Source: a bacterium (GTDB taxonomy: Bacteria; Desulfobacterota; GWC2-55-46; S146-80; JALXFI01). Taken from it: 5,380 bases of DNA. The position numbers and the translations under genes are program-made. The DNA lies in the NCBI GenBank assembly GCA_027069035.1, contig JALXFI010000256.1, positions 1-5,380 of the forward strand, given 5' to 3'. The notes under the pieces are model-generated. The model saw nothing but the letters and a program-made list of their open reading frames with translations, did no database searches and was not told the origin of the DNA. Positions 1 through 5,380 of the stretch are shown one piece after another. Numbering within the stretch: the first letter of the stretch is position 1; the number at the start of each line of letters is the position of its first letter.

Positions 1-54
1 AAAGTGTTCGAGTAGTGTCAATATTTTTCTATTTACGATTTGGATGAAAACTAT

Positions 55-2007
55 TTAATCAAATCTTAAGGCTTTGCCGTCCATCCCACCCGCTTTTATC
101 CCGAAGATGGATAGTATGCTGGGGGCGATATCCATTATAGACAGGTCCTGCTGCGGTATCTTCCTGTTTATAAGAAAGATGCCCGGGACCAGTTCCGGGT
201 CTATCAGATGGTCGCCGCTCCATTTCTTCAGGTTGTCTTCAAAGACTTTATCTTCGGGAGCCGCCCCAAGCGCTGTCTGCCATGACGCCCTGTATCCCCT
301 GTTGTAACCGACGATCAGGTCTGGGCCGTTTTGTTTATATCTGCCCGAGTATATCTTGTCTCCGTCAAAGACCCTTCTGACTGCGTTCATACCTGTCTTG
401 GCGTCAATTAAAGATTTTAGTCCCGCCGAGATATCCCTTTTTATCCTCTTTACATCATTTATATCAACAATGCCGCTGCTTTCACGCCCCTTAAGATTAA
501 GATAAATACTATTGAGCCCGATAGCATAAGCACTTGTCCCTGACCAGTCAATATTTTCAAAAAAAGCGCCGCTTTCCTTTCTGTCCGGGTCACTGAGTTT
601 CATAAAACCGTTTTTGATTAACCATGTGTTGATATGAACCGTCCTTCTGAATGACTCGAACCCGTGGTCTGAAAGTACAATCAGGATTGTTTCTTTGTCA
701 ACATATTTAAGGGTTCTGCCAAGAATCGTATCCATATGCCGATAGACATCTCCAATAACATCTCCCAGAGAGTCATAATTCTTTTTGTTATAAAGGGGGT
801 GCCCCCTGTCATTAAGCCGCCAGAACATGTGTTGAATCCTGTCGGAAGAGACAAAGATGGCGCTTAGTATTCCTCTTTTAAAACTCTCAAGACTGGAGAA
901 GAATATCTTTAAACGCTCATCCTGGATAGAGCCGACCTGCTGAAGAAATGCCCTGTCAGAGATACGGCCTTCATTGAGCGCCCATGTATCTTCGGGCATC
1001 CCCTGGGTATAAAACGGCCCGATCCTTTCGGTCAGTTCCCTGCCGAAGGATTCGGGGTTGGAGACCGGCATTACAGGGTTTTCAGGGTCGATATTTACAG
1101 GACTTATGTAAAGCTCAAATTCAGGCCTGATGGATTTTAGATAGAATTTGCAGATCGCCTTTACTCTGGAAAGGGGCGACAGGTCAAAATAAACGTGTTT
1201 CCACTTGCTCCATTGCCCTGGCTTGAGTGAGAACCTTTCATCCTGAATACGGATATCCGCCTGTCCATCCGATTTAAGAGATACCTCAAAGGGGAGCTCT
1301 GTATAAGGGCTATCTTTCAAAAAATCATTTTTAGGCCCACGAAGGGATGACTTTATACGGTTATTTTTAACCCGAACACCAACGATCCTGCCCCCTGTTG
1401 CTTTAGAACCTGCCGATGCATCGGTTGTATAAAATGAAAATGTTCCATTGGTCCCGGTTATGTCAGGCACACCCATGCCGGACAACATACGGTCGGCAAA
1501 TCTGTCAGGGGGAAATGTGACCGGTATAAGCAGGGCGGTTGTGCTCACCCCATGCGTCTTTGCAATCTGCCAAAAAGGCTTCCCCCTGCGATAGCTCTTA
1601 ACAACGGGCTTCCCCAAGGGGATCGAATATCTGCCTATCTCAAATACATCAGGCTTTTCAATCCCCGTAATGGTCAATTTCGGATAGTAGGTCTTGGGGT
1701 CGCGTGTAAGAAAATCAAAGACATTGTGTTTGCCTGGATTGCTTCCGGTAATAAAGCTCGACCATGCCACAGGACTCTGGGGCGGATTGCTGGTTTGAAG
1801 AAAGAGGAATGTCCCGTTCCTTCTCAGCCTGTTAAAATTGGGAAGCCTCCCCGCATCCATCATCTCGGTCAGAAGTTTAGGGTCAAGTCCGTCAAAACCA
1901 AGCACTATGACTTTTTTGTCCGATTGATGCGGCATCCCTTTAAAGGCAAAGGGGGTCAGGACAGCAACTGCCAGTAGAAAAGATAGGATTATCCTCTTTA
2001 TATTCAT
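55..2007 (-). CDS. AlkP-superfamily phosphodiesterase/phosphohydrolase, exported or membrane-anchored (650 aa)
   Basis: This is a predicted metal-dependent phosphohydrolase of the type I phosphodiesterase / nucleotide pyrophosphatase branch of the alkaline phosphatase superfamily. Its substrate cannot be told from sequence. Expected active-site residues are all visible: D39 (FDGLD), nucleophile S78 (PPQSPVAW, nine residues before TG), D389 and H393 (SSDRIQH), D447 and H448 (SDHGF), and H600 (WSGDH). The C-terminus has the family-like SIMDIAPSIL (623-632). The N-terminus is K4/R5 followed by a hydrophobic run at about 6-22, so it is a Sec signal peptide or uncleaved anchor that puts the enzyme outside the cytoplasm. 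There is no lipobox cysteine. A beta-rich insertion lies at about 205-300. The start is supported by AAAGGG five bases upstream of ATG. The gene follows its 697-aa paralogue by 84 bp, and the gap holds paired palindromes. The family call is firm; the function is open. Confidence 0.93.
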   Translation of the reverse strand: MNIKRIILSFLLAVAVLTPFAFKGMPHQSDKKVIVLGFDGLDPKLLTEMMDAGRLPNFNRLRRNGTFLFLQTSNPPQSPVAWSSFITGSNPGKHNVFDFLTRDPKTYYPKLTITGIEKPDVFEIGRYSIPLGKPVVKSYRRGKPFWQIAKTHGVSTTALLIPVTFPPDRFADRMLSGMGVPDITGTNGTFSFYTTDASAGSKATGGRIVGVRVKNNRIKSSLRGPKNDFLKDSPYTELPFEVSLKSDGQADIRIQDERFSLKPGQWSKWKHVYFDLSPLSRVKAICKFYLKSIRPEFELYISPVNIDPENPVMPVSNPESFGRELTERIGPFYTQGMPEDTWALNEGRISDRAFLQQVGSIQDERLKIFFSSLESFKRGILSAIFVSSDRIQHMFWRLNDRGHPLYNKKNYDSLGDVIGDVYRHMDTILGRTLKYVDKETILIVLSDHGFESFRRTVHINTWLIKNGFMKLSDPDRKESGAFFENIDWSGTSAYAIGLNSIYLNLKGRESSGIVDINDVKRIKRDISAGLKSLIDAKTGMNAVRRVFDGDKIYSGRYKQNGPDLIVGYNRGYRASWQTALGAAPEDKVFEDNLKKWSGDHLIDPELVPGIFLINRKIPQQDLSIMDIAPSILSIFGIKAGGMDGKALRFD

Positions 2008-2032
2008 AATATCCCTTTATTTACAATGGTTA

Positions 2033-2083
2033 TCGAGTTAACTCAACAAAAAAACCTATCCTCAATATGTTGAGTTAACTCAA
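2033..2083. promoter_or_regulatory. Paired palindromic operator-like sites between the two phosphatase genes
   Basis: The 10-bp perfect palindrome GAGTTAACTC occurs at 2035-2044 and again at 2072-2081, centres 37 bp apart. The right copy extends to the 14-bp perfect palindrome TTGAGTTAACTCAA (2070-2083). The two copies also form a 14-bp perfect inverted repeat (2035-2048 with 2068-2081) around a 19-base AT-rich spacer. On the minus strand the upstream copy overlaps a possible -35 TTGAGT (2078-2083), 17 bases from a poor -10 GATAGG (2055-2060). The other copy would then lie just past the transcription start, a layout typical of repression. Inference: a dimeric repressor controls the 650-aa gene. 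A long hairpin is an alternative, but its T-run sits in the loop, so it is not a normal intrinsic terminator. The regulator is not identifiable. Confidence 0.6.
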
Positions 2084-2091
2084 TAGTCATA

Positions 2092-4185
2092 TTATTCAAA
2101 GAATGTTTCTCCATCCATATGCTTTGGAACATCCATCTTAAATTCCTTTAAAACCGAAGGCGCTATGTCCATAATGCTGGGGTGTTTTTTTACAATCCTT
2201 TTGTTACATATCAGGACACCCGGAACAAGGTCGGAAGCCACGCAATGGTCTCCGCTCCAATTTTTATTATTGTCCTCAACAACCCCCTCAGGTATGCCTC
2301 CAAGGGCGGTTTGCCATGATGCCCTGAAATTCCTCTCATAGCCGGTCACCAGATCAGGCGCATTGCAGACACAGTCTCCCTCATAGATATCTTCTCTCAG
2401 ATGAACCGACCGAAAGACCTTGCGCCCCGATTCAGGTTCACAATAGTCTTCAAGTCTTTTTTTGAGCTCCTTTTTTAAGGGGATGAGGTCTCTTTTTTCC
2501 ACTATTCCCTTTGTTTCACGACCCTTTGTATTTATATACAGACCGTTAAGTCCAAGGGCATATGCCCTTGTCTTCTGCCAGTCAACGTTTGAAAAGAACT
2601 CCGGAGAGTTTTTTAAGCCGTCTTTTAAAGAGATGTAGCCGTTTTGAAGGAGCCATGTGTTTAGATTAAAGGCATAGCGGAAGGAGTTGAACCCGTGATC
2701 CGACATGATCATCAACAGGGTATCCTCGTCTGTTCTGTCAAGCACCTCTCCCACAAGAGAGTCCATCTTTATATAGACATCCTCAATAACCCCGCCAAAC
2801 CTTTCTGCAAGCCCCTTATTGTAGTTTGGGTGCCCAGGATCGGTGTATTGCCAGAACATGTGCTGTACCCGATCCGTTATATCAAAGACATGCACCAGAA
2901 GTCCTCTCTTCATCTTATCGAGTTCAAGTGTGAAGATATTGTGCCTTTCACGATATACATCCTCACATGAGCTTAGAAACTCCTGAGGGGTAAGCACCTT
3001 TTCGTTTAAGGCAGAGGTATCCTCCGCAAGGCCAAGTGTGCTGAACCTGCCGGTTGAAAGCGCAAGATATTTTGAGTAAATCCATGGATAAGAGATGGGC
3101 ATTGCAGGTGCTTCCGGGTCGATATTTATGGGGCTCATATAGAGCTTGAATTCAGGTTCTATCTCCTTTAAGAGGAAACGGACGATACCCTTAACAGAGA
3201 GAAAAAATCCAAGTGGAAACTCAAGTTTCACCCAGTCTGAAAAGACTCCGACCGAAAGCGGTATGACCTGCTTATTGATCTCTATCTTTACTTCCTTTTC
3301 AGAAAGGATATGTATCCTGATCTCGATGCATACAGGCTTTTTTTTTGACCTGAAACTATTGTCCGGACCGGCAATCTCTGTTTTTATAAGAGCTCCCTGC
3401 CTCTTTACAGTTACAACCCGTCCGTCTCTTTTTTCTGCCGCCTTTCCAGGACAGGTTGTAAAGAAGGTGAAACTTCCCTGAGTCCCAAGCAGGTCGGGCA
3501 CCCCCATTGCGCTTAACAATCTTCCATCAAAGGGTTCGGGGGGATATGTTACCGGCACACGTTGGATAACTGCGGGTATGCCCCTTTCAGCAAGATAGTG
3601 CCAGAAAGGGGTCTCCTTTCGGAAGCCGACAACCTTTGGTGAAGACAGGGGGAAGCGGCGCCCTCTTAATCTAAGCGTCCATCTTGGAGGTCTTGTTTCT
3701 GCGATAGAGTAAGAGGGGAGGTAGTTGTCGGGGTTACGCATCAAAAAATCAAAGATATTGTGTTTTCCGGGATTGCATCCTGTAGTAAACGATGACCATG
3801 CGACCGGCGATTCAGGAGGGGTGGTTGTCTGCAGCCTGCGGTATCCCCCCTGTTGAATTACTATGTTAATATGAGGAAGTTTTCCTTCCGAGAGGAATCG
3901 CTCCAGAAGCACAGGGTCCAGACCATCAAGACCCAGGATGACAACCTTTTTTTTCTTTAATATCTCTTTCGGGATACTCTGCCTTCCCATGTCTTTTATC
4001 TTTTTATAAAGATATCTGAAGGGAAAAAACAGTATTCCAAGAAGGGTAAGGAGGAGTGTGACAGAGATTAAAAGGATTGGGCTGACAACTGCAAACCCTG
4101 CCCCGGGTCCTATATATGCCTCAGCGCTTCCGGTGAAAAAAAGGGATAAAACCTCTGTCAAAATACATAATGCAATTTGTGTCAT
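2092..4185 (-). CDS. AlkP-superfamily phosphodiesterase/phosphohydrolase with N-terminal membrane segments (697 aa)
   Basis: This is a paralogue of the downstream 650-aa protein, colinear over the whole catalytic region. It keeps D87 (LDGLD), nucleophile S126 (PPESPVAW), D438 and H442 (ITDRVQH), D496 and H497 (SDHGF) and H647 (WSGDH), so it is probably an active two-metal phosphohydrolase of unknown substrate. The N-terminus differs. A hydrophobic stretch (about 3-18) ends in SAEA (20-23), a possible signal-peptidase site, followed by YIGPGAGFA. A second hydrophobic segment follows (about 31-57), then a very basic stretch (about 57-80, including KKIK and KKKK). By the positive-inside rule this would put the catalytic domain in the cytoplasm, unlike its paralogue. 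The insertion at about 255-345 is beta-rich and diverged; the SPINIDPE block (351-358) after it is conserved in both. The Shine-Dalgarno is weak (AAAGAA), but the start is the only one that keeps the first hydrophobic segment. It is probably the promoter-proximal gene of the pair. Confidence 0.93.
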   Translation of the reverse strand: MTQIALCILTEVLSLFFTGSAEAYIGPGAGFAVVSPILLISVTLLLTLLGILFFPFRYLYKKIKDMGRQSIPKEILKKKKVVILGLDGLDPVLLERFLSEGKLPHINIVIQQGGYRRLQTTTPPESPVAWSSFTTGCNPGKHNIFDFLMRNPDNYLPSYSIAETRPPRWTLRLRGRRFPLSSPKVVGFRKETPFWHYLAERGIPAVIQRVPVTYPPEPFDGRLLSAMGVPDLLGTQGSFTFFTTCPGKAAEKRDGRVVTVKRQGALIKTEIAGPDNSFRSKKKPVCIEIRIHILSEKEVKIEINKQVIPLSVGVFSDWVKLEFPLGFFLSVKGIVRFLLKEIEPEFKLYMSPINIDPEAPAMPISYPWIYSKYLALSTGRFSTLGLAEDTSALNEKVLTPQEFLSSCEDVYRERHNIFTLELDKMKRGLLVHVFDITDRVQHMFWQYTDPGHPNYNKGLAERFGGVIEDVYIKMDSLVGEVLDRTDEDTLLMIMSDHGFNSFRYAFNLNTWLLQNGYISLKDGLKNSPEFFSNVDWQKTRAYALGLNGLYINTKGRETKGIVEKRDLIPLKKELKKRLEDYCEPESGRKVFRSVHLREDIYEGDCVCNAPDLVTGYERNFRASWQTALGGIPEGVVEDNNKNWSGDHCVASDLVPGVLICNKRIVKKHPSIMDIAPSVLKEFKMDVPKHMDGETFFE

Positions 4186-4209
4186 GATTTATTCTTTGTT
4201 TTAGCGCCA

Positions 4210-4238
4210 AAGATAATCTATCAAAATTTTCTCGGCAA
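4210..4238 (-). promoter_or_regulatory. Candidate sigma-70-type promoter for the 697-aa phosphatase gene
   Basis: Read on the minus strand, TTGCCG (4233-4238, 4 of 6 to TTGACA) is followed after exactly 17 bases by TATCTT (4210-4215, 4 of 6 to TATAAT). Transcription would start near 4203, giving a leader of under 20 bases before the ATG at 4185. An overlapping alternative, TTGTAT with TAGATT at the same spacing, fits about as well. The region is AT-rich, so a chance match is possible. Confidence 0.35.
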
Positions 4239-4251
4239 TACAAGGAATTAA

Positions 4252-4279
4252 CCCAAATCCCGCGATAGCGGGATTTGGG
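4252..4279. repeat. Perfect 12-bp inverted repeat with GATA loop
   Basis: CCCAAATCCCGC (4252-4263) and GCGGGATTTGGG (4268-4279) are exact reverse complements separated by GATA, forming a strong hairpin on either strand. Read leftward it is followed by TTAATTCC, a poor U-tract; read rightward it is followed by CAGCGG. No gene in the window ends here, so it is an orphan terminator, a REP-like interspersed element, or a 5' structure just upstream of the phosphatase promoter. The hairpin itself is certain; its role is not. Confidence 0.7.
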
Positions 4280-4280
4280 C

Positions 4281-4305
4281 AGCGGAAGGGACTCGACCCC
4301 ACGAC
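4281..4305 (-). other. tRNA T-arm-like fragment (possible tRNA 3'-end or att-site remnant)
   Basis: On the minus strand this reads GTGGG, GTCGAGT, CCC, then TTCCGCTGCCC. That resembles a tRNA T-arm (consensus loop TTCGANT) followed by an acceptor 3' strand. Only the inner three T-stem pairs form properly, the first loop base is G instead of T, and no matching 5' acceptor strand (GCAGCGG-like) is found in the 100 bases upstream on that strand. It is therefore not an intact tRNA gene. A decayed tRNA end or an integration-site scar is possible, and chance is not excluded. Confidence 0.2.
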
Positions 4306-4390
4306 TATTTTGTTTTAACCATTAGGTTCATGTAATTTTATGTAGTTTCATTTTTTAATAGTTACTTCTTGCATGAAGATCAATCCCACA

Positions 4391-4406
4391 GTAATACTTG
4401 TATTAC
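4391..4406. promoter_or_regulatory. Palindrome GTAATAC-TT-GTATTAC, operator-like
   Basis: Two perfect 7-bp arms surround a 2-base centre, a form and size typical of a dimeric repressor site. It lies about 75-90 bases upstream of the weak rightward promoter and far from the phosphatase promoter, so the regulated gene is unclear. AT-rich palindromes of this size can arise by chance. Confidence 0.25.
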
Positions 4407-4412
4407 ATAGTA

Positions 4413-4458
4413 CCTGTGTGCGTAAGTTTACCCTTGTGATAGAGGGCCGGCGCACAGG
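4413..4458. repeat. Imperfect inverted repeat with nested small hairpin
   Basis: CCTGTGTGCG (4413-4422) pairs with CGCACAGG (4451-4458), with a two-base bulge in the left arm. Inside the loop, CCCT (4431-4434) pairs with AGGG (4443-4446). Together they could form a two-level stem-loop if transcribed, but there is no U-tract, no known riboswitch signature and no gene immediately next to it. Confidence 0.25.
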
Positions 4459-4479
4459 CAGATAAGATCTTATTTTTCC

Positions 4480-4508
4480 TTACCTCATCTTAATTTTCTT
4501 GTTATACT
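4480..4508 (+). promoter_or_regulatory. Weak candidate promoter for the rightward dehydrogenase
   Basis: TATACT (4503-4508) matches 5 of 6 bases of the -10 consensus. Seventeen bases upstream, TTACCT (4480-4485) matches the -35 consensus at 3 of 6. Transcription from here would read through the short GC-rich ORF before reaching the dehydrogenase at 4703. A second AT-rich hexamer, TATATT (4515-4520), lacks a usable -35. Confidence 0.3.
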
Positions 4509-4532
4509 CCAGATTATATTAATAAAAAGGCC

Positions 4533-4688
4533 ATGAATAGTTCCCGATACGATTTGTCGCTGACATGCCTTGGTGCGGCTGGCCGGCATGGTTACACAAA
4601 AGATCTGCTGGAAGCAGCACCGGGTAAGGTCGATGTCAAGGGCACGGCGGCAATACTCGATTCGCCGCGCGCCGGATTAGATAAATGA
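4533..4688 (+). pseudogene. Short GC-rich ORF (51 codons), possible decayed MBL-fold gene fragment
   Basis: ATG at 4533 to TGA at 4686 is open for 51 codons, starting MNSSRYDLSL and ending in LDK. The stretch is clearly richer in GC than its surroundings. The ribosome binding site is poor: AAAAGG is only two bases from the ATG. The segment LTCLGAAG resembles the start of metallo-beta-lactamase-fold exonucleases (LTxLGAAGxVTGSxxLLE). Reading GGC ATG GTT ACA one frame over gives GMVT, and the original frame then gives KDLLEA, as expected if small indels broke such a gene. No metal-binding HxHxDH motif survives. This family link is from memory of the motif and is tentative; a chance ORF is a real alternative. 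Confidence 0.2.
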
Positions 4689-4702
4689 ATGGGAGGCATA
4701 TT

Positions 4703-5380
4703 ATGAAAGCTATAGTTTTTGACAGTTATGGTTCTAAGGAGGTATTAAAGTACAAAGAAGTTTCTCAACCAAAACTTGAGAGAGCAAACCATCTTTTAGT
4801 AAAGATTCATGCAACGTCAATTAATCCGGTCGATTTTAAAATCAGAAGAGGGGAGATTAAATTTCTTACCGGATTTTTCAAACCGAATAAAAAAATCTTA
4901 GGAGTTGATTTGGCCGGAGAAGTTATTGGAATAGGAGATAAAGTGGAAAATTTTAAGGCCGGCGATCATATCTTCGCTTTGAGAGGTATAGCTAAAGGTG
5001 GGGGATATGCGGAATATATTTGTATTCCGGATAGTTCGGCGGTTTTAAAACCAAAAAATTTGTCGTTTGAAGAAGCGGCGGCTGTTCCATTAACTGCAAC
5101 GACCGCCTTGCAGGCGTTAAGAGACAAAGGAAAAATTAAGTCCGGCGGCAAAGTGCTTATTAATGGCGCTTCAGGAGGCGTTGGGACATTTGCTGTTCAA
5201 ATAGCCAAGGCCTTTGGCGCAGAAGTCACAGGCGTATGCAGTTCAAAAAATGTCGAGCTTATAAAATCATTAGGGGCAGATGAAGTAATTGATTATACAA
5301 AGGATGATTTTACGAAAAGCAATCAGACATTTGATATTGTATTTGATATTGTTGCAAATAGATCATATATGCTTTGCAAC
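4703..5380 (+). CDS. Zinc-independent medium-chain dehydrogenase/reductase, quinone oxidoreductase-like (5' part, 226 codons)
   Basis: This is the N-terminal two-thirds of a medium-chain dehydrogenase/reductase, annotated in many genomes as NAD(P)-dependent alcohol dehydrogenase or quinone oxidoreductase. The reading frame is open to the window edge, so the C-terminus is missing. The start MKAIVFDSYG is typical and has GGGAGG (4691-4696) six bases upstream. The GroES-like substrate domain covers about 1-120, with HATSINPVDFK (36-46) and GVDLAGEV (67-74). The Rossmann domain opens with the dinucleotide-binding loop NGASGGVG (154-161), followed by AVQIAKAFGAEV (164-175) and LGADEVIDYT (190-199). 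The zinc-ligand cysteines of classical alcohol dehydrogenases are absent: T38-S39-I40-N41 stands where CGxC would be, and there is no four-cysteine structural lobe. It is probably a soluble NAD(P)H-dependent reductase of enones, quinones or aldehydes; the substrate is unknown. Its codon use is more AT-rich than the phosphatase genes. Confidence 0.93.
   Translation, partial: MKAIVFDSYGSKEVLKYKEVSQPKLERANHLLVKIHATSINPVDFKIRRGEIKFLTGFFKPNKKILGVDLAGEVIGIGDKVENFKAGDHIFALRGIAKGGGYAEYICIPDSSAVLKPKNLSFEEAAAVPLTATTALQALRDKGKIKSGGKVLINGASGGVGTFAVQIAKAFGAEVTGVCSSKNVELIKSLGADEVIDYTKDDFTKSNQTFDIVFDIVANRSYMLCN

Larger units (their letters stand above)
4186..4702. other. 517-bp divergent intergenic region, composite
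   Basis: This is the gap between the leftward phosphatase pair and the rightward dehydrogenase. From left to right it contains a candidate leftward promoter, a perfect hairpin, a tRNA T-arm-like scrap, an AT-rich stretch (about 4306-4380) in which I see nothing, two inverted repeats (4391-4458), a weak rightward promoter, a GC-rich short ORF and the dehydrogenase ribosome binding site. Base composition changes abruptly: AT-rich to about 4530, GC-rich at about 4550-4680, then AT-rich again in the dehydrogenase. This looks like several remnants joined together rather than a single regulatory region. Confidence 0.6.

Noticed and set aside
16..21. Perfect TTGACA on the minus strand
   Set aside because: A -10 at normal spacing would fall outside the window, so a promoter for a gene further left cannot be supported.
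74..307. Rightward open frame inside the 650-aa gene (also 1552-1977)
   Set aside because: Both lie antisense to a well-supported phosphatase, have no ribosome binding site and give protein sequences with no recognisable domain; they are shadows of the real gene.
2018..2046. Second promoter TTGAGT-17-TAAATA for the 650-aa gene
   Set aside because: Its transcription start would fall inside the Shine-Dalgarno sequence, leaving no usable leader.
2035..2081. Intrinsic terminator of the 697-aa gene
   Set aside because: The 14-bp inverted repeat could form a hairpin, but the seven-T run lies in its loop rather than after the stem; an operator pair fits better.
2695..3481. Rightward open frames at 2695-2970 and 3146-3481
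   Set aside because: They are antisense to conserved catalytic and insertion regions of the 697-aa phosphatase, with no motif or start signal of their own.
4281..4380. Complete tRNA gene on the minus strand
   Set aside because: No 5' acceptor strand, D-arm or anticodon arm could be matched, and the T-stem has mismatches.
4462..4480. Palindrome ATAAGATCTTAT followed by TTTTT as a rightward terminator
   Set aside because: The stem is almost all A/T with no room for a loop, and no rightward gene precedes it.
4966..5151. Leftward 61-codon open frame
   Set aside because: It is antisense to the NGASGGVG-type dehydrogenase and shows no features of a protein.

Overview
The window holds three protein-coding genes and one mixed intergenic region. 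The first two genes run leftward on the minus strand. They are tandem paralogues of the alkaline phosphatase (AlkP) superfamily: a 650-residue protein (55-2007) and a 697-residue protein (2092-4185). Both belong to the type I phosphodiesterase / predicted AlkP phosphohydrolase group, and both keep the full set of seven expected catalytic and metal-binding residues. The third gene (4703 to the right edge) runs rightward and is the first 226 residues of a zinc-independent medium-chain dehydrogenase/reductase (quinone oxidoreductase-like).

Layout: 1-54 is a short tail after the stop of the 650-residue gene, with no clear terminator. The 84 bp between the two phosphatase genes carries two copies of the palindrome GAGTTAACTC placed 37 bp apart, the best regulatory signal in the window. 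The 517-bp gap at 4186-4702 separates the leftward phosphatases from the rightward dehydrogenase. It contains a plausible leftward promoter, a perfect 12-bp hairpin, a tRNA T-arm-like scrap, two smaller inverted repeats, a weak rightward promoter, and a GC-rich 51-codon ORF that may be a decayed gene fragment. The gap looks like a patchwork of remnants.

How the genes work together: the phosphatase pair probably arose by duplication, and the two proteins likely hydrolyse related phospho-substrates at the membrane. Their N-termini differ. The 650-residue protein has one N-terminal signal or anchor. The 697-residue protein has two hydrophobic segments followed by a strongly basic stretch. By the positive-inside rule the two catalytic domains could lie on opposite faces of the membrane. 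Nothing links the dehydrogenase functionally to them; it is divergent and visibly more AT-rich.

Organism: bacterial, with Shine-Dalgarno sites, Sec-type N-termini and moderate GC. Tandem paralogues of this AlkP group would fit an environmental Gram-negative lineage such as Desulfobacterota or Nitrospirota, but this is a guess. I see no phage, transposon, CRISPR or defence system. The most unusual items are the paired palindromes and the predicted topology difference between the paralogues.
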